DNA of 64,000 nucleotides from Sulfurovum sp. TSL6 (GCF_019972115.1 NZ_BPFJ01000002.1:682001-746000); one strand, 5' to 3'. Positions 9,352 to 17,176 are shown, numbered from the stretch's first letter. Program-made: numbers and translations. Notes: a model not told the origin generated them from the letters alone.

Positions 9352-9609
9352 TTATTCTTCCCATTTATGTTTATGTGGGGTTCGTTCCAAATACTCATGA
9401 TCATAAATGTCATCATCGTATTCATCGTCTGCATCCGCCCATCCAAAAAATTCATCAGTGAAGACCTTCTCATACCCCATCTCAACAAGCATATCGTCTA
9501 GTATCTGATAATCTGTACCTTTAGTTCTACAATAATGTATAAGCGTTTGCATATCCTCTTCCCCAACCCTGTTTGCTTTCAAAGCAAACTCAATCTCTTG
9601 AAAGGTCAT
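9352..9609 (-). CDS. Small acidic protein upstream of nrdB (unknown function)
   Basis: I do not recognise this 85-residue protein. It begins with a helical part (MTFQEIEFALKANRVGEEDM), has a middle segment with one Cys (IHYCRTKGTDYQILDDMLVE), and ends in a strongly acidic tail (ADADDEYDDDIYDHEY) followed by a basic His-rich end. The ATG at 9609 is chosen over one at 9645 because GAGGAG lies 8 nt before it. It is upstream of nrdB on the same strand, with a 227-nt gap and a separate nrdB promoter, so co-transcription is uncertain. The acidic tail could bind metal or mimic DNA, but that is speculation. The codons look coding. Confidence 0.6.
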   Translation of the reverse strand: MTFQEIEFALKANRVGEEDMQTLIHYCRTKGTDYQILDDMLVEMGYEKVFTDEFFGWADADDEYDDDIYDHEYLERTPHKHKWEE

Positions 9610-9856
9610 CCTGCCCTCTCCTCTTTTTAAATCACTGCTATACAAACAGTTTCTCTGGAAGTTTTATCTTTCTATCCATATTAGAATTATATTTCAAAAT
9701 CTGAGATTTTAAGCTAAAAAAAATCTTAATTTATCTAAAAAAATATTGACTGTTTTGTAACCTATGATGCAGCAGGGTGAAAGTATAAAAAAAGGAAGAA
9801 GAATGATGTCATTTAAGTGATTAGCTCAAGAAGTAACAACTAAAAGGTAACTTTTC

Positions 9857-10033
9857 ATGGGAAATATATTTGAAAAGGGAGATGCATCTTTAGGGAAAAC
9901 AAAGATGACATATAATGTGAAAAGCTACCTAGAAAGCCTGAAGTATCAAAAAGGGATAAGAGTCCTTCATGACTTTCTTGTTGCGAGTATAACTTCATTG
10001 CATGAAGTAAGTGTGAAGTCTGCCCGTCAGTAA
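9857..10033 (+). CDS. Possible 58-residue protein in the nrdB-nrdA gap
   Basis: An ATG-initiated frame of 58 codons begins MGNIFEKGDASLGKTK and has amphipathic helical stretches after it. Its Shine-Dalgarno-like AAAGG (9843-9847) lies in a perfect 5-bp hairpin with a GUAA tetraloop (9842-9855) ending 1 nt before the ATG. A mini-frame of five codons (9803-9820) with a good AAGGA site precedes it. I recognise no family. A 61-codon frame is open antisense to it, so length alone is weak evidence. It could be a real small protein, a leader, or chance within a non-coding RNA. Confidence 0.3.
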   Translation: MGNIFEKGDASLGKTKMTYNVKSYLESLKYQKGIRVLHDFLVASITSLHEVSVKSARQ

Positions 10034-10055
10034 CCATCAAAGAAATGATTTTTAT

Positions 10056-10151
10056 ATGGACAGTGTTATTTTTGATAGACTCAAGCTTCTAAAACAAGAT
10101 AACTTTTGTACATTTTGGACTGTCTTAAGGGAGGTTATTCACATAATATGA
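10056..10151 (+). CDS. Possible 31-residue peptide (weak)
   Basis: A short frame starting MDSVIFDRLKLLKQDNF and ending in hydrophobic residues. It has no convincing ribosome binding site, lies in a different frame from the 58-codon ORF, and its last codons enter a hairpin (10133-10158). It may be decayed coding sequence or chance. Confidence 0.15.
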   Translation: MDSVIFDRLKLLKQDNFCTFWTVLREVIHII

Positions 10152-10158
10152 GAATACC
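10133..10158 (+). ncRNA. Imperfect palindrome/hairpin
   Basis: GGT-T-ATTC-A-CATA faces TATG-A-GAAT-ACC: three paired blocks of 3, 4 and 4 bp separated by one bulged T and one A·A mismatch, with almost no loop. It is the first of two hairpins upstream of the terminator at 10418 and probably part of the same transcript. Confidence 0.4.
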
Positions 10159-10178
10159 ATATAAAAATAAATCAAAAG

Positions 10179-10240
10179 CTATCTAGAAAACCATCGAGGC
10201 TTAAAAAGGGAGGGAGGAGTAACCTCAGTGGTTTTCATAG
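10179..10240 (+). ncRNA. Stem-loop with polypurine loop (candidate structured RNA)
   Basis: GAAAACCA (10186-10193) pairs with TGGTTTTC (10229-10236). Inside, GAGG (10196-10199) pairs with CCTC (10223-10226). Outside, CTAT (10179-10182) pairs with ATAG (10237-10240) across a 3-nt bulge. The 23-nt loop contains GGGAGGGAGGAG, which resembles repeated GGA/Shine-Dalgarno motifs. No known RNA family is recognised. The stem is symmetric, so strand is assigned only from the nearby plus-strand terminator. Confidence 0.45.
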
Positions 10241-10417
10241 TGCTATTATATTCTTTGTGTGTGTAATGATTGTGAAATCTATAGGTAAGGACAACAATAG
10301 AGAAAAAAATTGTACTATGCAAAAAAATAATTGAACTGTAACAAAACATCTTAAATAGTAAGACCAGGACAACTCTACCTGAATGACTAATAAATACTAT
10401 AGTTTTATCGTCAGAAT

Positions 10418-10458
10418 AACCTCTTTTTAGCATCCAAAATAAGAGGTTTTTTTATTTT
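10418..10458 (+). terminator. Intrinsic terminator on the plus strand
   Basis: AACCTCTT (10418-10425) pairs with AAGAGGTT (10441-10448); extra T/A pairs extend into the loop, and a run of T (TTTTTATTTTTT) follows directly. The T run is only on the plus strand, so something is transcribed rightward here although both nrd genes run leftward. Confidence 0.7.
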
Positions 10459-10553
10459 TTCCATATCAGAGGTTAAAAAAGGGTTTAAAGTGTGTTATTT
10501 TGTGAGTTAGATAGCCTATTATTGATTCTATGGATTTATCCTATCTTAGCTCT

Positions 10554-10660
10554 CGTCATTCTCCTACTCAACACGGGAATCTACACGTTTTAGCTATAAA
10601 TAAATTTGGAAATATAAAGTAGTTTGAATTTTGGCTCCCCGGGTCAAACCCTAGGATGAC
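10554..10660. repeat. Pair of inverted dispersed-repeat units
   Basis: Unit 1 (10554-10581) begins CGTCATTCTC and ends CGGGAAT. Unit 2 (10636-10660) contains CCCCGGGTCAA and ends GGATGAC, and is roughly the reverse complement of unit 1. About 55 nt of AT-rich DNA separates them. A closely related unit is at 50101-50130. The arrangement resembles paired palindromic units of REP/BIME type. Confidence 0.5.
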
Positions 10661-10730
10661 TGGACATAGAATTTGGAACATCCATTGTAAAAATTGCATT
10701 AATAAAATATTTGATTTAAGTATCGGTAAG

Positions 10731-10760
10731 TGACCGGACGAAACGAAGCCGTCCGATGAA
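10731..10760. repeat. CGAAG-loop hairpin repeat, copy 1
   Basis: CGGACG (10735-10740) pairs with CGTCCG (10750-10755) around the loop AAACGAAGC. The flanks and loop match a second copy at 32085-32113 (TGACC...ACG.AACGAAGCCGT.C). It lies 27 nt from the end of nrdA. Confidence 0.45.
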
Positions 10761-10781
10761 AGATTCAATGAGATAAAAGAA

Positions 10782-13151
10782 CTACTGGCAACCTACACAC
10801 TCTTGTGATCTATCTTCAATATCATTAGAAGATTCAGGAGACTGAGATCTTAGATAATAGGTAGACTTCAATCCGAACTTCCACGCATTCATATAAATCT
10901 CATTCAAGTATTTACCGCTCGCTTTGTCCAGTGTGATAAAGATATTCAAACTTTGTCCCTGGTCTAACCATTTTTGTCTGATCGCTCCTGCTTTGATAAG
11001 GAGGTTTTGATCCAAATCATAACTAGGCGTATAGTATTGCCATGTATCAGCGGAAAGATTAGGTGCGACCACCGGGATAAGTCCAGAAAGATTCTCTTCA
11101 AACCATTTTCTTTTATAGACCGGTTCGATGGCTTGTGTTGTACCTGTCAAAATAGAGATAGAACTTGTCGGTGCGATAGCCATAAGGTAACCGTTTCTCA
11201 TCCCATCGCTCTTAACCTTTTCTTTCAGCCCCTGCCAGTCATGGCTGTATCCAAAGAGGCCCCCTCTGTCAACAAGTTTACAAGCATTCTCATTTGCTTT
11301 ATCAATAGGGAAAATACCCTTAGACCAGTCAGAACCTTCAAAGTTCGGATAACATCCTTTCTCCAATGCCAAATTGCTTGATGCTTCGATCGTATAGTAA
11401 GAGAAGGACTCCATCACTTCATCTATTTTAGTGAAGTGATCATGGCTTCCCCACTCTATCTGTGCCTCTGCAAGCATTTGAGCTTCACCCATCACACCAA
11501 GGCCTATCGATCTTGACTTTTCATTGGTCTTCTTTACTTTTGCCAAAGGATAGAAGTTCAAGTCAATCACATTGTCAAGCATACGGATCGCCGTTGGTAC
11601 GACACGCTCCAGATCTTCTTTTGTATGTACGTTAGCAAGGTTGACAGAAGCAAGGTTACATACCGCTGTATCACCATCCGTTTTTTCTTTGTCAACGATC
11701 CATATCTGTTTACCGTTAAGACTGTCTAGTGCTGTCACTTTTTTAGCCGGTTTTGTTGTTCCGTTGTCTACAGTAAGCATCTCATTTTCATCATAGGCTT
11801 CTTGTGTTCCATCTTCAAAGGTAAAACGTGTTTTATAGGTATTCGGTCCTGTATTTTGGAAAATCTCGGTACAGAGGTTGGTACTTCTAATGATACCTGC
11901 ATGCTTGTTAGGGTTTGCTCTGTTCGCTGTATCTTTGAATGTAAGGAATGGGTTTCCTGTTTCAAAATAAGACCTAAGCATCTCTTTCCAAAGACTTTTC
12001 GCAGAGACTCTTTCTCTAGTAATGTTGTCATCAGAGTTTTCAAGTTCTATATAGCGTGCTTCAAACTCTTCACCATAAAGGGTTGTCAACTCTGTCACTT
12101 CAAATGGATCAAAGAGTGTCCACATTTCATCTGCTTCAACTCTTTTCATAAAGAGATCATTGAGCCAGATCGCAGGGAAAAGGTCATGTGCTCTACGACG
12201 CTCTTCACCTGAGTTCTTCTTCAAGTCAAGGAAGTCACGGATGTCAACATGCCACGGCTCTATGTAAACAGCAATAGCCCCTTTACGTGTACCAAGCTGA
12301 TCTACAGCTATAGCAACATCATTGGCTATCTTAAGGAAAGGCACGATACCCCCGGCAGCATGTTTGTGTCCATCGATGTATGAACCCATACCACGGACCA
12401 GTGACCAGTCCCAACCGATCCCTCCACCAAATTTGGAAAGCAATGCCATCTCTTTATATCCGTCAAAGATACCTTCAATATTATCAGGTGTTGACCCGAT
12501 ATAACAAGAACTCAATTGGTGTCTCGGTGTTCTTGCATTTGACAATGTCGGTGTTGCGGCCATGACTTCAAATTTACTCAAAATATCGTAAAACTTTTTC
12601 GCCCATGTCTGGCAGTCAAATTCATTTTGTGCCAAGAACATTGCCACACCCATAAAAAGCTGCTGAGGCAATTCAATAGGTACCCCGCTACGGTCTTTTA
12701 TCAAATATCTGTCATAGAGTGTACGAATACCCAGGTAGGTGAACTGTAGATCACGTTCAGGCTTAATATAATCGTTAAGATCGTCAAGATCATATTTGTC
12801 TTTAAGTCCCAGGACAATACGTCCCTCTTTCTCTCCACGTTCAAAATGTTCACGTAAATGGTTATAGCCTGTAAAGCCCGTTACTTTATGGTAAAGATCA
12901 TAAAGGAAAAGTCTGGCAGCAACAAACGTCCAATCCGGTCTGTCAATGTCTATCTTGTCAACAGCTGTTTTAATAAGTGTTTGCTGTATCTCTTCAGAAG
13001 AGATCATGTCACGAAATTGTAGCTTGGCATCCACTTCAAGTTCACTTTGACTTACCCTTACAAGGCCCTCTACCGCAGCGGCAGTATATTTCTGAATCTT
13101 ACCAACATCTAAAGTTTCTACTCTACCATTTCGTTTAACAACTCTGATCAT
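10782..13151 (-). CDS. nrdA: Ribonucleoside-diphosphate reductase, alpha subunit (class Ia)
   Basis: This 789-residue catalytic subunit reduces ribonucleotides to deoxyribonucleotides together with NrdB. It has an N-terminal ATP-cone (from MIRVVKRNGR), then the catalytic residues: Cys216 (LSSCYI), Asn425/Cys427/Glu429 (NLCTE) and Cys498 (AVCNLASVNL). A C-terminal cysteine pair (CVGCQ) re-reduces the active site. The spacing between Cys427 and Cys498 is 71 residues, against 23 in E. coli, so about 48 residues are inserted. I chose the ATG at 13151 because AAGGA lies 10 nt upstream and the ATP-cone begins there. In-frame ATGs at 13193 and 13220 lack ribosome binding sites. Confidence 0.95.
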   Translation of the reverse strand: MIRVVKRNGRVETLDVGKIQKYTAAAVEGLVRVSQSELEVDAKLQFRDMISSEEIQQTLIKTAVDKIDIDRPDWTFVAARLFLYDLYHKVTGFTGYNHLREHFERGEKEGRIVLGLKDKYDLDDLNDYIKPERDLQFTYLGIRTLYDRYLIKDRSGVPIELPQQLFMGVAMFLAQNEFDCQTWAKKFYDILSKFEVMAATPTLSNARTPRHQLSSCYIGSTPDNIEGIFDGYKEMALLSKFGGGIGWDWSLVRGMGSYIDGHKHAAGGIVPFLKIANDVAIAVDQLGTRKGAIAVYIEPWHVDIRDFLDLKKNSGEERRRAHDLFPAIWLNDLFMKRVEADEMWTLFDPFEVTELTTLYGEEFEARYIELENSDDNITRERVSAKSLWKEMLRSYFETGNPFLTFKDTANRANPNKHAGIIRSTNLCTEIFQNTGPNTYKTRFTFEDGTQEAYDENEMLTVDNGTTKPAKKVTALDSLNGKQIWIVDKEKTDGDTAVCNLASVNLANVHTKEDLERVVPTAIRMLDNVIDLNFYPLAKVKKTNEKSRSIGLGVMGEAQMLAEAQIEWGSHDHFTKIDEVMESFSYYTIEASSNLALEKGCYPNFEGSDWSKGIFPIDKANENACKLVDRGGLFGYSHDWQGLKEKVKSDGMRNGYLMAIAPTSSISILTGTTQAIEPVYKRKWFEENLSGLIPVVAPNLSADTWQYYTPSYDLDQNLLIKAGAIRQKWLDQGQSLNIFITLDKASGKYLNEIYMNAWKFGLKSTYYLRSQSPESSNDIEDRSQECVGCQ

Positions 13152-13386
13152 CTTTTCCCTGTCCTTGTGTGTTGCTTTCTCATCATATTTCATGACAATG
13201 ATTAATCCGATTTTACTCAAATTTACCTTGTGTATTTTTGAAATGTTGCATCATTTTTAGACATCTTTTTTATAAGATTTTGTGATAGTATTTGAAAGAC
13301 TGTCTGGGAGGGAGGTTCCCCTAAGTATAAGGGTTGTTTATAAGAAAAAAAGGTGTGAAAAGTCATGCGGAATATCTATATTTTAC

Positions 13387-13405
13387 CGTGGACAAAGTGT
13401 CCACG
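13387..13405 (-). terminator. Hairpin downstream of purB
   Basis: CGTGGACA and TGTCCACG form a perfect 8-bp stem with a 3-nt loop, 8 nt past the purB stop. No strong U run follows on the purB strand, so it may be a weak terminator or an mRNA 3' end. The rest of the 13152-13412 gap contains the nrdA upstream region and nothing else recognised. Confidence 0.4.
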
Positions 13406-13412
13406 ATACACT

Positions 13413-14741
13413 CTATTTAAACACTCTTTTGAAAATAGCATCTACATTTTTTGTGTAATAATCAAAGTTAAAACATTCTCTGATCTGCTCTTCAGAAAGT
13501 TTAGATCTTAATTCTTCATCTGCAAGTAAGTGCCCTAAGTATAAAGATTCACCTTCGTCATTAGTAGATGGTTTGCCCTGCTGGATCTCTTCCCATACTT
13601 TCATAGCATTTCTTTGAACAATTCTATACGCATCTTCTCTACTTACACCAGCTTTAGGAAGCTCTAGCAGTACTCTTTGCGAGAAAACAAGTCCACCAGT
13701 AAGGTTAAGGTTTTTCATCATATTCTCAGGCATGACTGTGAGGTTTGCAATGACATTGTTCATTCTGTGCATCATGAAGTCTGTAGTGATAAACGCATCA
13801 GGAAGCCAAAATCTTTCAGTAGATGAGTGAGAGATATCTCTCTCATGCCAAAGTGCTACATTTTCCATTGCTGGCGCAGCATAAGCTCTGATCATTCTGG
13901 CAAGACCGGTGATATTTTCTGTAAGGATCGGATTTCGTTTATGCGGCATAGCAGAAGATCCCTTTTGACCTTTTGCAAAAAACTCCTCAGCTTCATATAC
14001 TTCTGTTCTTTGCAAATGTCTCACTTGTACTGCAAATTTTTCTACAGAAGAAGCCATAAGCGCTAAAGCCGTTGCCAATCTTGCATACCTGTCTCTATGT
14101 ACCACCTGATTTGAACAAGGCTCAGGTTTTAAACCTAGTTCAGCCATGGCTAACTCTTCAAGTTCTAGTGGTGCATGTGCAAAGTTACCCATGGCTCCAG
14201 AGATTTGACCGACAGCGATCACTTCCATGGTCTCCTCAAGGTTCTTAAGATGTCTAGCCATCTCATCATACCACACGGCCAAAGTCAAACCAAATGTAAT
14301 TGGCTCACCATGGATACCATGGCTTCTTCCTACCATGAGAGTCATTTTGTGTTCTTCGGCACGTTTCTTGATCGACTCCATAAGCATCTTTGTATCAGCA
14401 ATGATGATTTCCAGTGAAGCTTTCATTTGAAGTGCAACACCTGTATCCACTGCATCTGAAGATGTCATACCATAGTGAAACCATCTAGACTCCTCTCCAA
14501 GACTTTCACTGACACTTGTATTAAAAGCAATGAGATCATGTTTTGTAACCGCTTCTATCTCTTCGATTCTTTCTACTGAAAATGTAGCATTCTTCACGAT
14601 CTTTTGACAATCATCATCAGGAATAAGCCCCAGTTTATTCCATGCTTTCACAGCTGCTTTTTCAACCTCAAGCCATGCTGCATATCTTGCATGTTGTGTC
14701 CAATGTTTTGTCATCTCTTCTCTTGCGTATCTTTCTACCAT
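13413..14741 (-). CDS. purB: Adenylosuccinate lyase
   Basis: This 442-residue enzyme catalyses two purine-pathway steps, splitting SAICAR and adenylosuccinate. The fumarase/aspartase-superfamily signature GSSAMPHKRNP is present near residues 261-271. The conserved regions TSSDAVDTG and VGRSHGIHGEP supply the catalytic His. Length is typical of the shorter bacterial PurB form. AAGGG lies 6 nt before the ATG. It is divergent from the pseudouridine synthase gene across a 181-nt region that contains a 16-nt palindrome. Confidence 0.96.
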   Translation of the reverse strand: MVERYAREEMTKHWTQHARYAAWLEVEKAAVKAWNKLGLIPDDDCQKIVKNATFSVERIEEIEAVTKHDLIAFNTSVSESLGEESRWFHYGMTSSDAVDTGVALQMKASLEIIIADTKMLMESIKKRAEEHKMTLMVGRSHGIHGEPITFGLTLAVWYDEMARHLKNLEETMEVIAVGQISGAMGNFAHAPLELEELAMAELGLKPEPCSNQVVHRDRYARLATALALMASSVEKFAVQVRHLQRTEVYEAEEFFAKGQKGSSAMPHKRNPILTENITGLARMIRAYAAPAMENVALWHERDISHSSTERFWLPDAFITTDFMMHRMNNVIANLTVMPENMMKNLNLTGGLVFSQRVLLELPKAGVSREDAYRIVQRNAMKVWEEIQQGKPSTNDEGESLYLGHLLADEELRSKLSEEQIRECFNFDYYTKNVDAIFKRVFK

Positions 14742-14798
14742 TGCATACCCTTATGTGTATAAAAATTTGATACAATTCTACCAAAATAGCAGTTAATA

Positions 14799-14881
14799 AT
14801 ACGACTAGTCGTATGAGCCAACTGCTGTAATCACGCATTAAAATGCAGTACAAGCGAAGCACTAAATGCTGAGTCGTATGA
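14799..14881. promoter_or_regulatory. Palindrome and repeated half-site between divergent genes
   Basis: ATACGACTAGTCGTAT (14799-14814) is a perfect 16-nt palindrome. Its right half continues as AGTCGTATGA (14807-14816), repeated exactly at 14872-14881. Between them are GCATT-AA-AATGC (14834-14845) and a CGAAG-type imperfect hairpin near 14845-14862. It could be an operator for purB and/or the divergent gene, or repeat debris. Confidence 0.35.
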
Positions 14882-14922
14882 CCAAGCGTCAACAATCTAT
14901 TTTCTAAAAAGGTGAAGAAAAG

Positions 14923-15849
14923 ATGCCATTTGTTAAAGAGAAGTTTACTGTACCAAAGAAAATGCCCGCTTTTCTATTTATCATGCGTACCTTTAACTTT
15001 ACCCAGGGTCAAGCACAACGTGTACTTGCAAAAGGCAGATTACTTATCAATGGTGCATCCATATTTAATACAGGGCAGTCCATAGAAGGAGAAGTAGAAG
15101 TCGTCTATTTTAAGCCTGCTTCACAAGGGAAAGAACCTCTATTTCACAATAAAGATTTTATGGTCTTTGAAAAATATTCCGGTGTTTTAGTCCACCCCAA
15201 TACCATGGCAACACCTTACTCTCTCCTCGATGAAATTCGTAGTGTTGCCGGTGATAATGCCAATGCTGTACACCGTATAGATATGGAAACATCCGGATTG
15301 CTTTTGGCCAGTAAACATAAAAAGTCCGAATCCTTTTTAAAGATGTCATTTGAAGACAGAAGCATTAAAAAGTCTTACCTTGCATGGGTGGATGGAAAAC
15401 TCACAGAACCCTTTTCTTCGAGCGAGCGTATCAAGATAAACAATGACTATAGCCAAACCAAACACAAGGTCTTTATCTCTGATGAAGGGAAGGCTTCACA
15501 CACTGACTTTATTCCTTTGGAGTATGATGAAACACTGGATGCTACGCTTGTAGCCTGTTATCCTCATACAGGGAGAACCCATCAGATAAGGGTCCATTTG
15601 TTTCACGTGAAACATCCTATTTTGGGTGATCCTATCTATGGTACGACTTTTGAAGCTGCCAATGCCTACCTCGAGGAGGAACTCAGTCCGGAAGAGCGTA
15701 TAAGAGAGATGGGTGCAAGCAGACTGATGCTACATGCACAGAGTTTGACCTTTACTATGGGTTCAAGATTTCATATAGAGAGCAAAAGTGATTTTTCTCA
15801 GATGAGAGATCTGATCTGTGAGAAAGAAAAAAGAGTATTTAACGCATAA
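14923..15849 (+). CDS. RluA-family 23S rRNA/tRNA pseudouridine synthase
   Basis: This 308-residue enzyme has an N-terminal S4-like RNA-binding part (FTQGQAQRVLAKGRLLINGA) and an RluA catalytic domain. The active-site Asp lies in HRIDMETSGLLLAS (about residue 128). PHTGRTHQIRVHLFH is the second conserved family motif. The specific target (RluA, RluC or RluD position) cannot be set from sequence alone. AAAAGG lies upstream of the ATG. A weak AGGGG/CCCCT hairpin (15851-15868) follows the stop. Confidence 0.9.
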   Translation: MPFVKEKFTVPKKMPAFLFIMRTFNFTQGQAQRVLAKGRLLINGASIFNTGQSIEGEVEVVYFKPASQGKEPLFHNKDFMVFEKYSGVLVHPNTMATPYSLLDEIRSVAGDNANAVHRIDMETSGLLLASKHKKSESFLKMSFEDRSIKKSYLAWVDGKLTEPFSSSERIKINNDYSQTKHKVFISDEGKASHTDFIPLEYDETLDATLVACYPHTGRTHQIRVHLFHVKHPILGDPIYGTTFEAANAYLEEELSPEERIREMGASRLMLHAQSLTFTMGSRFHIESKSDFSQMRDLICEKEKRVFNA

Positions 15850-16004
15850 AAGGGGAATGTAAACCCCTCCAAGAATATTAACAAAGATAGAATATCCTAG
15901 CCCACGTCAGGTTCCCACACTTTTATTTTAAATATGCCGAGGTGCATGTTTTGTGTTCGTCTTCTGCTTTGTTGTGAACAAAGAAATTAAAAAAATGAAA
16001 GAGA

Positions 16005-16106
16005 TTATTTCTCCTCGTCACTCCGGGAATCATAGATAAACCAACCTACACCTATAGCCGCTACCAGGACAATAAATCCTAACATAAAGATCTCTAAACT
16101 AGGCAT
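16005..16106 (-). CDS. 33-residue single-pass membrane protein coupled to rlmN
   Basis: The ATG overlaps the rlmN stop codon by one base (TAATG) and is preceded by a perfect AGGAGGTGA Shine-Dalgarno that lies inside the end of rlmN. The peptide starts MPSLEIFML, has a hydrophobic helix of about 18 residues rich in Val/Ile/Gly/Ala, and ends with a charged tail (YDSRSDEEK). It is therefore probably a one-helix inner-membrane protein. I recognise no family; CcoQ-like or small assembly proteins have this general shape. The strong ribosome binding site and coupling make it likely to be real. The 155-nt stretch beyond it (15850-16004) contains no further gene I can support. Confidence 0.65.
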   Translation of the reverse strand: MPSLEIFMLGFIVLVAAIGVGWFIYDSRSDEEK

Positions 16107-17176
16107 TAGACTTCACCTCCTAATTCTTGTTCTCTTAACTGGCCGCAAGCTGCTGATATATCCAATCCTTTAGATTCGCGTATGGTACAATGCAAACCTC
16201 TTTTAGTCAAATACTCCTGAAATTCTTTCATATCTTTTTCACTTGGACGTTTGAACTCAGTCCCTCCATACGGATTAAAATAGATCAAATTCACTTTGGC
16301 CTTGATACCATCCAGAAGAGAGAGAAGTTTCTTTGCTGCAGAGATATCATCATTGACATCTTTGATGACAAGATACTCGAACATCACTCTTTTTCTGTCA
16401 TTGACAGGAAAGTTTTTCACTGCAGTGATGATAGACTCAATATTGTACGCCTTGTTAATAGGCATCAACTGTTGTCTCAGCTCATCGTCAACTGCATGTA
16501 AAGAGATAGCCAAGTTCACGCCTAGTTCCATCTTTCCAAGTCTTTCGATCTTGGTACTGAGTCCGGAAGTAGAAATGGTTTGTCTATGTGTCGCTATTGC
16601 CATACCTTCCGGATCTGCGAATATCTTTACGGACTTTGCCACTTCTGTCAGGTTGTCAAGCGGTTCACCCATTCCCATATAGACAATATTGACACGACGG
16701 TTGGCATCGATCGCATTGTCTTTTTTGATCATTCGTACCTGTTCAACGATCTCACCCGCTGTCAGATTGCGCATAAAACCACCCTTTGCTGTCAAACAAA
16801 AAGCACACCCGACCTTGCACCCTACCTGAGATGAGATACAGATCGTATAGCGTTCCTGATGCTTTACAGAGCCATCTTCATGATACTCCTTATCTCTCAT
16901 TAAAAGTAGTACTGCTTCCACAGTATGTTTATCATGCAGTTCAAAAAGATATTTACGGCTTCCGTCTTTAGAATTTTGTACCATGACTGTTTTGAGAGGG
17001 GTAAGAGTATACTCTTCATCCAGTTTTTCTCTCATCTCTTTTGGAAGATTTTTCATCTCTTCAAACGAATCTGCATATTTATGGTAGATCCAGTTGTATA
17101 TCTGCTTTGCACGAAAAGAAGGCTTTATCAGCTCACTTAATTCTTCTTTTGTCAGATCTTGTATTATTTTCTTCAT
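16106..17176 (-). CDS. rlmN: 23S rRNA/tRNA adenine-2-methyltransferase (radical SAM)
   Basis: This 356-residue radical-SAM enzyme methylates C2 of adenosine in 23S rRNA (A2503 in E. coli) and some tRNAs. The CxxxCxxC cluster motif (CKVGCAFC) lies near residues 121-128. GMGEPLDN is conserved near 168-175. The C-terminal Cys in SAACGQL corresponds to the methylated/resolving residue. It starts immediately after the stop of the phosphorylase-like gene and overlaps the small membrane-protein gene, forming an operon with hisF. Confidence 0.96.
   Translation of the reverse strand: MKKIIQDLTKEELSELIKPSFRAKQIYNWIYHKYADSFEEMKNLPKEMREKLDEEYTLTPLKTVMVQNSKDGSRKYLFELHDKHTVEAVLLLMRDKEYHEDGSVKHQERYTICISSQVGCKVGCAFCLTAKGGFMRNLTAGEIVEQVRMIKKDNAIDANRRVNIVYMGMGEPLDNLTEVAKSVKIFADPEGMAIATHRQTISTSGLSTKIERLGKMELGVNLAISLHAVDDELRQQLMPINKAYNIESIITAVKNFPVNDRKRVMFEYLVIKDVNDDISAAKKLLSLLDGIKAKVNLIYFNPYGGTEFKRPSEKDMKEFQEYLTKRGLHCTIRESKGLDISAACGQLREQELGGEV

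Noticed and set aside
9210-9461. 83-codon plus-strand frame across the small acidic gene
   Set aside because: It overlaps the better-supported minus-strand gene with its own GAGGAG site, and its sequence is His/Pro-rich as expected for an antisense shadow.
10179-10433. 84-codon minus-strand frame beside nrdA
   Set aside because: It has no ribosome binding site, lies across the hairpin and toward the terminator, shows low-complexity hydrophobic composition, and is opposite to the likely plus-strand transcript.
11640-11860. Possible intein in nrdA
   Set aside because: The insertion is only about 48 residues and lacks intein splice-junction and Hint-domain motifs; the frame is continuous and the flanking catalytic motifs are intact.
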